46,713 nucleotides of DNA from Anaeramoeba ignava. Its lineage: Eukaryota; Metamonada; Anaeramoebidae. Under the pieces are notes generated by a model. That model made no database searches. It saw only the letters and a program-made list of their open reading frames with translations, and was not told the origin of the DNA. A program made the translations under genes and the position numbers. This document shows positions 11,529 through 23,700 of this stretch, piece by piece; position 1 is the first letter of the stretch, and every line of letters starts with the position of its first letter. Location: contig JAPDFW010000082.1 of the NCBI GenBank assembly GCA_028826165.1, positions 325,001 through 371,713 of the forward strand, given 5' to 3'.

Positions 11529-12376
11529 AATCAAAAATTTAATTGATTCAAATGATTATGATTAAAATGATTAAATTAAAATCAAAAATTTAATTGATTC
11601 AAGTGATTCAAATGATTATGATTAAATTCAAATCAAATCAAATTAAATTAGATTAAATTAAATTAAATTCAATTAAATTAAATTAAATCAAAATCAAAAA
11701 TTTAATTGATTCAAATGATTCAAATGATTCAAATGATTCAAATGATTAAATCCAAATTAAATCAAATTAAATCAAAAATTTAATTGATTCAAATGATTAA
11801 ATTGATTTAAATTAAATTAAATCAAATTAGATTAAATCAAAGTTAAATCAAATCAAAGTTAAATTAAATTCAAATGATTATGATTAAATTAAATTCAAAT
11901 CAAATCAAAATTAGATTAAATTAAATTAAATTAAATTAAATTAAATTCAAATCAAAATTAAATTGATTCAAATGATTCAAATGATTATGATTAAATTCAA
12001 ATCAAATCAAATTAAATCAAATTAAATTAAATTAAAATCAAAAATTTAATTGATTCAAATGATTCAAGTGATTCAAATGATTAAAATGATTATGATTAAA
12101 TTCAAATCAAATCAAAATTAGATTAAATTAAATCAAAATTAAATTAAATTAAATTAAATTAAATTAAATTAAATTAAATTCAAATTAAATCAAATTAAAT
12201 TAAATTAAAATCAAAAATTTAATTGATTCAAATGATTATGATTAAAATGATTAAATTAAAATCAAAAATTCAAATGATTAAAATGATTATGATTAAATTC
12301 AAATCAAATCAAATTAAATTAAATTCAAATCAAAATTAAATTAAATTAAATTAAATTAAATTAAATTAAATTAAAA
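11529..12376. repeat. AT repeat block (AAATTAAATCAAAT / TTCAAATGATT)
   Basis: Non-coding sequence after the SN/SD tail is made of scrambled short units, chiefly AAATT, AAATCA and TTCAAATGATTATG. It looks like decayed and re-amplified continuation of the Ser-Asn coding repeat, since TTCAAA occurs in both. No gene is visible. Confidence 0.85.
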
Positions 12377-12410
12377 TTTTTCATTTTTCATTTTTCATTT
12401 TTCATTTTTG
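12377..12410 (+). promoter_or_regulatory. Repeated TTTTTCA element upstream of MED10
   Basis: Four copies of TTTTTCA lie in tandem, ending 14 bases before the MED10 start codon. The same element sits before most other genes in the window. It resembles the parabasalid initiator TCAYTW, so it may mark transcription starts. Confidence 0.5.
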
Positions 12411-12423
12411 TTTAAAAAAAAAA

Positions 12424-13074
12424 ATGTCCGATTCTGTTATGGATGATATTGAAAAACAATTACTTAACACTTGTGAAATTCTTCGCCAACTTGAAATAAT
12501 TGTTCAAGATTATGAAACAGATAATCAAGGAATTCTTTTCGAAACAATGTAAAAAATAATAAAAATAAAAAAAAATTTTTTTTTTAATTTAAAATTGTTT
12601 TATTGAATTTTTTAAAAGAAATCAACTTGTAGAATGCTTTATACATCTTGAATCCTTTGAAAAAGAAGCACCTCAAATTATTCCATTTGGTGTTCTTGAG
12701 TAAAAATTTTGATAAAATTTTATTAAAATTTTAATAAAATTTTTTAATTAAAATTATAATTGAAATTTATTTTTTATTTTTTATTTAAAATATTATTTTT
12801 TTGGAATAGAAAAATTGATGAATTTGTAAATCCTGATATTTATACAAAAGAATGTCTTGAAACTTGTATTGAAAAAACAAAAGATATTAAAGTTAAAACA
12901 ACAAGACTTGAAGTAATTATTTATTTTTTAAAATTTAAAAATTTAAAATTTAAATTTAAAAATTTTTTTTAATAGCTTTTTAGACAAACTTTGGAAAAAG
13001 AAATGAAAAAAAACTTCTCTAATATTGTTGAAGATTATAAAAAACAAGTTGATTCTCCTGATATTTTTAAATAG
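12424..13074 (+). CDS. MED10: Mediator subunit MED10, four exons
   Basis: Exons 12424-12548, 12619-12699, 12810-12912 and 12976-13074 give 135 aa, the same length as human MED10. Introns are 70, 110 and 63 bases, GT-AG, in phases 2, 2 and 0. The joined protein begins MSDSVMDDIEKQL and contains NQLVECFIHLESFE followed by NPDIYTKECLE at 76-86, which matches the strongly conserved NPxLYTKECLE of the family. MED10 belongs to the middle module of the Mediator complex that links activators to RNA polymerase II in the nucleus. The start is the first ATG after the TTTTTCA repeats. No single exon is long enough to be recognised alone. Confidence 0.93.
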
Positions 13075-13207
13075 AAATGAATTATTATTAAAATTACTTT
13101 TATAATTATTATTCAAAAATAAAAAAATAATCAAAATTTTCCTCAAAAATAAAAAAATTATTTTTTTATTGAAAAAAAAGAAAGAAAGAAAAAAAAAAAG
13201 AAATTAT

Positions 13208-16200
13208 CTAATCAAAAAAATCACCTAAAATTGTTGAAGGATCAACTCTTTCTTCATAATAATTCAATTTTGATTTTGGATTTAATTGAAAAAAATCAAC
13301 CAAAAAATTAAAATCAAAATCAGGATCAGAATCTTTTTTTGTTTGAACAATCAAATAATCTTCATCTTCTGGATTAAGTTTATCTGAGTAAAGAAATTTA
13401 ACAAGTAAATTCATAGAATGGAAATTTTTTCCAGTGTAATCTTTAGTTCGATTTGAATCATCTTGAACAAGAAGAAACATTTGCCTAAATAATTCACTTC
13501 TTGTTTGGAGAATCAATTTGTGAACTTTGATTTCTTTTTCTTGGACTTCGATGACAAAATCTTTACTTTCCTCATCATAATACAATTTCATAATGTCTTC
13601 TTTTAAAGATCTTTTTTGTGGATTTGAAATTCCAATTTCCGTTAAAATGTCAAAAAAATTTTTCGAAATATTTTCCTTTTCTTCAAAAATTGATGTTGAT
13701 TTCTTTTGATATTCAACTTTTCCTGTATAAATCCAAATCAAAATTGCTTTAACTTCTTCTTCTGTAAATTTTGATAATATCTCTCTCACTTCTTCTGCTT
13801 TTTTTCCTGTTCGTATTTCAATCATTAACCGATGAACTTTGAATTTTGATATTTGGAAATCTGTGAATTCACTTCTTTCGAATAAATTCAAAAAATCTTC
13901 ATGAAAAGATTCTGCTGTTTCTCGAAATAATTCGAGATTATCCTCAAACACATTTTCTATAATTTTTTCTTTATCGTTTTTGGACGGATTAATATATCCT
14001 TTATCTACTAAATAATCTATGATTTTTGTATTTTCTTCATTTTTAATTTTGGAATTTCGATAAACTAAATCAACTGCATCCTATTTCCAAAAATATCTCA
14101 AAATTAGAACATTTATTTTCATAATAATTTTGTTTTTTGTTTTTACAAAAGGAATTAAATCTGGTGATTTCTCAAATAAATATTCAATAATCTCAATATT
14201 AAGCGCTTTACTTTCTAAAAACAATCCTTGTCCCAAAGACTAAATAATAAAAAGAAAATTAATTTCTTTTTCTTTTTCTTTTTCTTTTTCTTTTACACAT
14301 TTCTAAATCAAATATTATATTGATTAGTATTAATTAAAAATTATACAAATATTACAGTTTTGTTTTATATTATATTATTTTTTTTTCTTTACTTCATTTC
14401 TAGATAAAGATTCACTTATAAAAGTATCTAATAATTCGACTGTAATTTTCTCATTATTGCATAATATTGTCAATGGTGTTGCCTTTTTAGAAAATAATTT
14501 AATTTAAATTTAATTTAATTTAATTTATAACATTTCTTTCTATATTTCTTTTTCTTCAGTTTGTTTTTACATTCTATTTTTAAACAAAAGTTATCTTTAA
14601 ATTTTAATCATTTTATTTTTCTGTTTTGAAATTAATCAATTAATTTACATACTAATAATAAATTAAATTAAAATTGATATTCTTTTTCTCTTTTTAAATA
14701 TAATTTATAATTTTACAGACTATTATTATTTATCAATTAATTTATAATTAATTTATTTATCAATTTATAATTATTTATTAATCAATTTATAATTATTATT
14801 TTACTGTTTGAGTATTCATTTTTGCTCCATTTTCAAGAAGAAACTTCATCATCTCAATTGTTATTGATGGATTACCACATAAACTATGGAAAGTTGTATA
14901 CTATCAAAAAAAAGAAAATTGTTTTGATTAATTTAATAATTTTAAAAATATTCATTTTTCTGTTTTAAAAAATTAATTAATAATAAATTAAATTAAATTC
15001 TTTTTAATTTTTAAAAATAAGAATTCATTTTTCTATTTTTTAAAAATCATTCAATTAATTTCAATTTTATATTATTTAATTAATTAATTTATAAATTAAA
15101 TTAAAATTGATATTATTATTTTTCTTTTTTAAATATAATCAATTTATAATTTTACAGACTTATTATTTATTTATTAATCAATTTAGTTCTAATTTATTTA
15201 TTTATTAATTAATTAATCAATTTATAATTATTTATTTATTTTAATTAATTTATAATTATTATTTTTATTAATTAATTTATTAATCAATTTATAATTATTA
15301 TTTTATTAATTAATTTATATTTATTAATTAATTAATCAATTTATAATTATTTATTAATCAATTTATAATTATTATTTTTTTTTTTCTATTCTTTCAAAAA
15401 ATAATATTTTACTGTTTGAGTAGCAATTTCTGCTCCATTTTCAAGAAGAAGCTTCATCATCTCAATTGTTACTGATGGATTACCACATAAATTATGGAAA
15501 GGTGTAGTCTATTAAAACAAATGTTTTGATTAATTTAATAATTTTAAATAACTTTTCTTATAAAATTAATTACACCCTAAATTCCATAATTTTTTTAAAA
15601 AATAAGAATTCATTTTTTCTGTTTTAAAATCATTCAATTAATTTACATACTAAAATTTAAAATTTAAAATTTAAAATTTATATCTAATTTTTTTTCTTTT
15701 CTCAAAAATTTTATATACAGAATTGTTGTTAATTTCTGCTCCATTATCAATAAGAAGTTTCAACATTTCAAATGTTACCGATTTGTTACGAGCTAAAAAA
15801 TACAAAAGAGAAACCTATGGAAATGATCATAGAAATAATAATTTAAACAATTTCATTAAATATTTTAAAATTTTTATTTTAAAATGAATTGATTTTCTTT
15901 TACATTCTATAAAATTATTGGATAAAAACATAAATAAATTAAAATTTTGAAAATTTAAATAAAGAAAATTACAGATTCCTAAAATAATTTGTTTTATTAT
16001 AACAATTTCTTTTTTTTTTCTCTTAATTTTAGTTACATTAACTCTTTTGAAATCGCATCCTTTTGAGACGAAATATTCCAATATTTCAATATTAATAGAT
16101 TCATTTTCACAAAGATATTGAAGTGGAGAAACCTAATCCAAAAAAAAAGGAAAAGGAAAATGAATATCTTAAATATAAAATTTAAATAAATATTATTTAT

Positions 16201-17614
16201 ATATACAATAGGTTTTTTTGGATCCAAAATTGATAAAGGAAATAATTTAATCATCGGGAGTGTGACTGATTTATTCGTACAAAGTAAATGAAAAGGTGTT
16301 ATCTAAAATAAAAATATATTTCAAAATTATATATATTAAGGAAATTTTCTTTATTATTACATGCTATAAATTGAAAATGTTTAAAAATCTCCGTTTTTTT
16401 GATGAAAGAATCAAATCATTTAATTCTTACTTTCTAAAATAAAATCATTTAATTTTCATTTTGAAATTGATTTTATATCAAATAAAATTTACATACTATA
16501 CATATTAAATTTTTTTTTATAAACTCAAAATTTGATAAAGTTGTTGAAAAAAAAATTTTTTACATACTAATCATCATTAAAAAAATGGAGATGAATAAAT
16601 TTTTTTTTGAATAAACTAATTGATTTTTTATTTAAGTAAATAATGTTACAATCTTTAAAAAGAGAAAAATTATTTTAAATCACAAAAAAACAAAAGTTAT
16701 TTTTCTCAAAGAAAAAAAAAAATTCACATCTAAAGAGGAAATCTAATTTAAAATTAAATAAATATAAAGAATCAACAATTAATAAAAGAAAAAATATTAG
16801 TTTAATTTTTTCATCACTATTTATTATTTTACAGTTAACTAAAGAAGATGAAAATTAGAATTTTGAATTTTGAATTTTTTGAATTTTATTTTTATTTTGA
16901 ATTTACATAACTTTCTTTTAAAATCGCATTATTATCAAGACAAAATTTAAGTAAATCAACTGTAACAGATTTATTCATGCATAACACATGAAATGGAGTC
17001 ATCTAAATTTCAAGCAAAGTTAAATTTCAAAAATAATTGTTTTTTGAAATGAATATAATAATTACTTTCTAAATAAAAATGAATAATTTTCCTTTTATTC
17101 TTTGAAATTGAAACGATTTTCTTGTGTTTTAAAATTTACATTCTTTAAAAATTAATTAAGAAAAAAACATTCATTTACAAATATATATCGATATTTATAT
17201 TAATTTAATTAAATAAAATTGAAAAATAAATTAAATTAAATTAAATCAAATAGTATTCACTTCTTTTTCTTCATTTAATGAATTCCCATTATCTAATAAA
17301 AATTGAATCATTGGAATATCAACATTTTTATTTTCACATAAATTATGAAGTGAAGTATTTTTTAAAATTGGTTTTTTTTGTTTTGAAGTTCTATAAATTG
17401 ATGGTTTCTAAATTAACAAAAATTAATTAAATTATTTTTTAAATTGTTTTTTCTTTTTTTTTGATTAATAATTTACTATTTTTTCAAGGAAACCACTTGA
17501 TTGTAAAAGTGTATAAAATTCTTTAACTTCTTTTAAATTTTTAAATTTTTGAAATTTCTTAAAAGGTTTTTTTGGAATTAATTTTAATAAAGAAGGATTT
17601 GGAGTATTTTTCAT
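13208..17614 (-). CDS. Ankyrin-repeat/double-BTB protein A, multi-exon
   Basis: Large exons on the minus strand: 17614-17477, 17407-17261, 17002-16907, 16302-16207, 16132-16037, 15814-15719, 15508-15413, 14900-14805, 14482-14393, 14239-14147, 14080-13208. All junctions are phase 0. Exons 2-10 each carry one ankyrin repeat (NTSLHNLC, MTPFHVLC, ITPFHLLC, TTPFHNLC, ATPLTILC); six are exactly 96 bases. The last exon carries two BTB-like domains, the second with KDFVIEV, KVHKLILQTRSELFRQMF and FLYSDKL. With 17 candidate microexons the product is about 662 aa. BTB proteins commonly serve as CUL3 ubiquitin-ligase adaptors; ankyrin repeats would select the target (inference). The exon 3 to 4 interval is the least certain. 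It is a paralogue of the genes at 17744 and 25346 and diverges from the first. Confidence 0.8.
14297..17142 (-). other. Microexon set of ankyrin/BTB gene A
   Basis: Units of the form AG-(3n)-GT on the sense strand, from 5' to 3'. Single codons: 17142-17140 AAT, 17068-17066 AAA, 16566-16564 TAT, 16495-16493 TAT, 16433-16431 AAA, 16363-16361 CAT, 15906-15904 AAT, 15649-15647 TAT, 15576-15574 GGT, 15158-15156 TCT, 14719-14717 TCT, 14651-14649 TAT, 14573-14571 AAT. Six bases: 16838-16833, 15978-15973 (GAATCT), 14302-14297. Fifteen bases: 16742-16728 (encodes ISSLD). Most of the separating introns are 58-90 bases. Adding ES+N between exons 5 and 6, AAT+AAA between exons 2 and 3, and TCT+TAT+AAT between exons 8 and 9 gives exactly seven residues between the loop Asn position and the next TP. 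Confidence 0.65.
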
Positions 17615-17743
17615 TTTGTTTTTATAATTTTAAAAAGAGAGAAAAAATGAAAAAAAATGAAAGAAAGAAATTAAAAAAAAATTTTTTTCATTTTTTCATT
17701 TTTTCATTTTTTTCTTTCCTTTATAAAATTTTATAAAATAAAA
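17615..17743. promoter_or_regulatory. Divergent promoter between ankyrin/BTB genes A and B
   Basis: Only 129 bases separate the two opposite start codons. The right half has three TTTTTTCATTTTTT copies (about 17682-17713) on the + strand. The left half has AAAAAATGAAA, the same element on the minus strand, so a bidirectional promoter is likely. Confidence 0.5.
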
Positions 17744-20700
17744 ATGGGAGATAAAATAACTCAAATAGTTGAAGCAATAGATTCAAATAATTTTGAAAAT
17801 TATAGAAACCTATTAGAATCTCATCACGCAAACATTACATTTTTAAGAGAAAAAGTATTTTTTAAAAATTAAAATTAAAATCAAAAATAAAATTAAAATC
17901 AAAATCAAAATCAAAATAAAAATAAATTTAAATTAGGAACACACATTTCTAACTTATATTTGTGAATATAATCCTAAAATTGAATTAATTAAAATTTCTC
18001 TTGAAAAAGGAGCAGATCCAAGAGTTCCATCTCATGTTTTATTGATAATTTAAAAACAAGATTAATTATTTTTTATTAAATTCATTTCATTTTATTTTTT
18101 TTTGAATTAAAAAGGATGTAAAAATTTTGTATAAATTTTCTTTTAATTTAATTCAATAATAATTTAATTTTATTTTAGAATGTAACTCCTCTTCATTTAT
18201 TATTGAAAAGTCGATGTTCTTCTGAAGTTATTAATTTAATTATTAATCATGGAGCAGATAAAATTTCAGCTGATGTTGTTTATCTATTTTTTTTCTTCTT
18301 CTTTGAAAATTTTTCTAAAAAAAAATTCACAAAAAACAAAATAAAACAAATTTATTTAATTTAGAATGTATTTAAATTTAAATTTAAAAATATATAATTG
18401 TATTTATCTTTTTAAATTAAATTAAATTAAGTATGTAAAAATTTTTATCATAAAAAACATAAATTCATTTTTTCATTTTATTTTTTATTTTTATTCTTTC
18501 CATAAAAAAAAAAGGATAATACACCTCTTCATTTAGCTTGTGAATATCAATCAGATTATGAAGTAATAGAATTATTAATAAAATCAGGAGCAGATGTTAA
18601 TTCTCAGAATGTATTTTAATTATTTCTATATTTCAATAAATACATTTTTTAATAATTTTTTTAATAATTTTTTTAAAGAATGTAAATTTATTATTATTAA
18701 TTTTACTAAATTAATTTAATTGGTTATAATATTCATTTTTTAATAAATGTAGTTTGTAATTATAATTATAATTATAATTGTAATAATAAATTTAATTTTT
18801 GATAAATTTTTCTTTTTAGAAAAACACACCACTTCATTTAGCTTGTCAAAAAGGAACAGAAAAAAGAGTTGTTGAACTTTTAATTAATTCTGGTGCTCAA
18901 ATATCTTTTAAAAATGTTTGAAAGAATAAATGAATTTAATTTAATTTAATTTAATTATTAATTAATAAAATATATTTTATATTATAGAATGTTTGTTTTT
19001 AAAAATTTATAACAAAAAAAATAATAAATATAAATATAAATATAAATATAAATATAAATATAAATATTCCTAAAAAAAAAGGAAAATACACCATTACATT
19101 CAGCATGCACTAAACAAGCAAGTTATGAAATTGTTAAATTACTTATTGAAAAAGGATCAAACATTCGTCAAACTAATGTAACTTTTTTTTTAATATATTA
19201 TAATATAATATATTTATTTTTATTTTCTCTTTTTTAATTTAGGCTGTATTTAATTTTAAAATTTAATTTTAAAAATATAATTAAATTAAATTAAATTAAG
19301 GGTGTAAAAATTTTTATCATAAAAAACATAAATTCATTTTTTCATTTTATTTTTTATTTTTATTCTTTCCATAAAAAAAAAAGAAAAATACACCTCTTCA
19401 TTTAGCTTGCCAAAACAAATCAGATTATGAAGTAATAGAATTATTAATAAAATCAGGAGCAAATGTTAATTCTCAGAATGTATTTTAATTATTTCAATAA
19501 ATACATTTTTTAATAATTTTATTAATAATTTTTTTAAAGAATGTAAATTTATTATTATTAATTTTACTAAATTAATTTAATTAGTTATAATATTCATTTT
19601 TTAATAAATTTAGTCTGTAATTATAATTATAATTATAATTGTAATAATAAATTTAATTTTTAATAAATTTCTCTTTTTAGAAAGACACACCACTTCATTT
19701 AGCTTGTCAAAAAGGAACAGAAAAAAGAGTTATTGAACTTTTAATTAATTCTGGTGCTCAAATATCTTTTAAAAATGTTTGAACAAATAATTTAATTTAA
19801 TTTAATTTAATTTAATTTAATTATTAATTAATAAAATATATTTTATATTATAGGATGTTTGTTTTTAAAAATTTATAACAAAAAAAATAATAAATAATAA
19901 TTTTAATCAATCATTTTAAATATAGATGGTAATATAAATATAAATATAAAAATAAATATAAAAATATAAATATAAATATAAATATAAATATAAAAATAAA
20001 TATAAACATAAATATAAATATAAATATAAATATAAATATAAATATAAATATAAATATAAATATAAATATAAAAATAAATATAAATATAAATATAAATATA
20101 AATATAAATATAAATATAAATATAAATATAAATATAAATATAAATATAAATATAAATATAAATATAAATATAAATATAAATATAAATATAAATATTCCTA
20201 AAAAAAAAGGAAAATACACCATTACTTTCAGCATGCACTAAACAAGCAAGTTATGAAATTGTTAAATTACTTATTGAAAAAGGATCAAACATTAGTGAAA
20301 CTGAAGTAATTTTTTTTAAAACATTATATTAAAATATAATTTATTTTTATTCTTTATTTTTTAATTTAGGTTGTAATTTTAAAAATATATAACTGTATTT
20401 ATCTTTTTAAATAAATTAAAATAAATTAAATTAGTATGTAAAAATTATCATAAAAAAAGGATAAATAAATTTTTCATTTTTCATTTTATTTTTATTCTTT
20501 CCATAAAAAAAAAGGATAATACACCTCTTCATTTAGCTTGTAAAAACCAATCAGATTATGAAGTAATAGAATTATTAATAAAATCAGGAGCAGATATTAG
20601 TTCGCTTGATGTATTCTTATTATTTAATTATATTTCAATAAATAAATTTTATTAATAATTTTTTTAAAGAATGTAACATTTATTATTAATTTTACTAAAT

Positions 20701-23700
20701 TAATTTAATTAGTAATATTATTCATTTTTTAATAAATTTAGTATGTAATTTATAATAATAATAATAATAATTATTATTATAATAAATTTAATTTTTAATA
20801 AATTTTTCTTTTTAGAGAAACACACCACTTCATTTAGCTTGTCAAAAAGGAACAGAAAAAAGAGTTATTGAATTTTTAATTAATTCTGGTGCTCAAATAT
20901 CTTTTAAAACTGTTTGAACAAATAATTTAATTTAATTTAATTTAATTTAATTTAATTATTAATTAATAAAATATATTTTATATTATAGAATGTTTGTTTT
21001 TAAAAATTTATAACAAAAAAAATAATAAATAATAATTTTAATCAATCATTTTAAATATAGATGGTAATATAAATATAAATAAAAATAAAAAATAAATATA
21101 AATATAAATATCAATATAAATATAAATATAAAATATAAATAAAAATAAAAATATAAACATCAATATAAATATAAATATAAATATAAATATAAATATAAAT
21201 ATAAATATAAATATAAATATAAATACAAATACAAATATAAAATAAATATAAAATAAATATAAATAAAATATAAATATAAAATATAAATAAAATATAAATA
21301 TAAATCAAAAATAAAAATAAATATAAATATAATTATAAATATAAATATAAATATAAATAAATATAAATATAAATATAAATATAAATATAAATATAAATAT
21401 AAATATAAATATAAATATAAATATAAATATAAATATAAATATAAATATTAAATATAAATATAAATATAAATAAAATATAAATATAAATATAAATATAAAA
21501 TATAAATATAAATATAAATATAATTATAAATATAAATATAATTATAATTATAAATATAAATATAAATATAAATATAAAAATAAATATAAATATAAATATA
21601 AATATAAATATAAATATAAAAATAAATATAAATATAAATATAAATATAAATATAAATATAAATATAAATATAAATATAAATATAAATATAAATATAAATA
21701 TAAATATAAATATAAATATTCCTAAAAAAAAGAAAAATACACCATTACTTTCAGCATGCACTAAACAAGCAAGTTATGAAATTGTTAAATTACTTATTGA
21801 AAAAGGATCAAACATTAATGAAACTGAAGTAATTTTTTTTAAAACATTATATTAAAATATAATTTATTTTTATTCTTTATTTTTTAATTTAGGTTGTATT
21901 TAATTTTAAAAATATATAACTGTATTCATCTATTTAAATAAATTAAAATAAATTAAATTAAGTATGTAAAAATTATCAGAAAAAAAGATAAATTCATTTT
22001 TCATTTTTCATTTTATTTTTATTCTTTCCATAAAAAAAAAGGGAAATACACCTCTTCATTTAGCTTGTCAAAACAAATCAGATTATGAAGTAATAGAATT
22101 ATTAATAAAATCAGGAGCAGATGTTAATTCATTAAATGTATTTCTATTTTTATTTCTATAAATAAACTTTTTTTAATATTTTTTAATAATTTTTTATATA
22201 ATTTTTTTAAAGAATGTAAATTTATTATCATTTTAATAAATTAATTTATTTAATAATAATTATAATTTTCAATAAATTTAGCCTGTAAATTATATTAATA
22301 ATAATTGCAATAATAATAAATTTAATTTTTAATAAATTTCTCTTTTTAGAAAAACACACCAGTTGAATTAGCATTTCGTTATAATAATGATCATAAGATC
22401 TTAAAACTTCTTTTAGATAATGATGGAAAACCTCCTAGTGTATTTATATAATATAATATTTTATTGCTTTATTTTCTTTATTTCTATTTAATCATCCTGA
22501 ATAATTAAATAATTAAATAACTAAATAATTAAATATTCAAAATAATTAAATAATTAAATAATTAAATAATTAAATAATTAAATAATCAAAATAATCAAAA
22601 TAATTAAATAATTAAATAATTAAATAATCAAAATAATTAAATATTCAAAAATAATTAAATATTCAAAATAATTAAATAATTAAATAATCAAAATAATTAA
22701 ATATTTAAAATAATTAAATAACTAAATAATTAAAATAATCAAAATAATTAAATATTCAAAATAATTAAATAATTAAATAATCAAAATAATTAAATAACTA
22801 AATAATTAAATAATTAAATAATTAAATAATCAAAATAATTAAATAATTAAATAATTAAATAATCAAAATAATTAAATAATTAAATAATCAAATATTCAAA
22901 ATAATTAAATAATTAAATAATTAAATAATTAAATAACTAAATAATTAAATATTCAAATATTCAAAATAATTAAATAATTAAATAATTAAATAATTAAATA
23001 ATCAAAATAATTAAATAATTAAATATTCAAAATAATTAAATAACTAAATAATTAAATAATTAAATAATTAAATATTCAAAATAATTAAATAACTAAATAA
23101 TAAATAACTAAATAATTAAATAACTAAATATTCAAAATAATCAAATATTCAAAATAATTAAATAGCATATCTCTTCACCAAATAACTCATATTTTTTACG
23201 ATGCTATAAAAGCTATGTAGATGATTTTGCACAGTTATTAAGCTTAGATTCTTTAATAGATTTTCGAGTTAATTGCACAGATGGACAGATTCAATTCCAC
23301 AAATGTATTGTAAAAGCAAGACTTGGCAATTTCTTTGATAATTTAATTGAAGTTTGTGAAAAGAATATTAAAGAAGATTTGCTAATATTTAGAGAATTTA
23401 TCTATACAGGAAAAATAAATGAAAAAACACATGATATAATTGAGAAAATATCGAAAGAACTTGGATTCCCAGAATTTGTAGAAAAAAGTACCAAAAGAAG
23501 TTTCTTTGAATCAATTTCTTCTCTTTTAGATGATCCAGATAAAGATTTTGAAGTTATTGTTGGCTCAGAAAGAATACCAATTCACAAAGTAATACTGGCA
23601 GTTAGAAGCCAATTATATTTTGGAATGTTCTTCAGTGTTGTTGATGATTCAAATGTTGTTCATGATTATTCAGGAAAAAGTATTGAAACAATCCGTAATC

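Larger units (their letters stand above)
18115..22284 (+). other. Twenty single-codon microexons of gene B
   Basis: AG-NNN-GT units: 18115 GAT; 18365 AAT, 18432 TAT; 18679 AAT, 18753 TTT; 18988 AAT; 19243 GCT, 19301 GGT; 19540 AAT, 19614 TCT; 19854 GAT; 20370 GTT, 20435 TAT; 20670 AAT, 20742 TAT; 20989 AAT; 21893 GTT, 21963 TAT; 22213 AAT, 22282 CCT (first base given). The number per interval follows 1,2,2 repeated four times, in step with the exon cassettes. Most resulting introns are 55-115 bases; the exceptions contain microsatellite. Donors are mostly GTAAAT, GTAATT, GTATTT or GTAAAA. In intervals with two units the loop before TPLH becomes seven residues; without them it would be five. 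Confidence 0.75.

Noticed and set aside
13208-13951. A stand-alone BTB gene starting at 13951
   Set aside because: The apparent start is a GTG inside a longer open frame. The frame continues upstream to an acceptor at 14080 and splices in phase to ankyrin exons.
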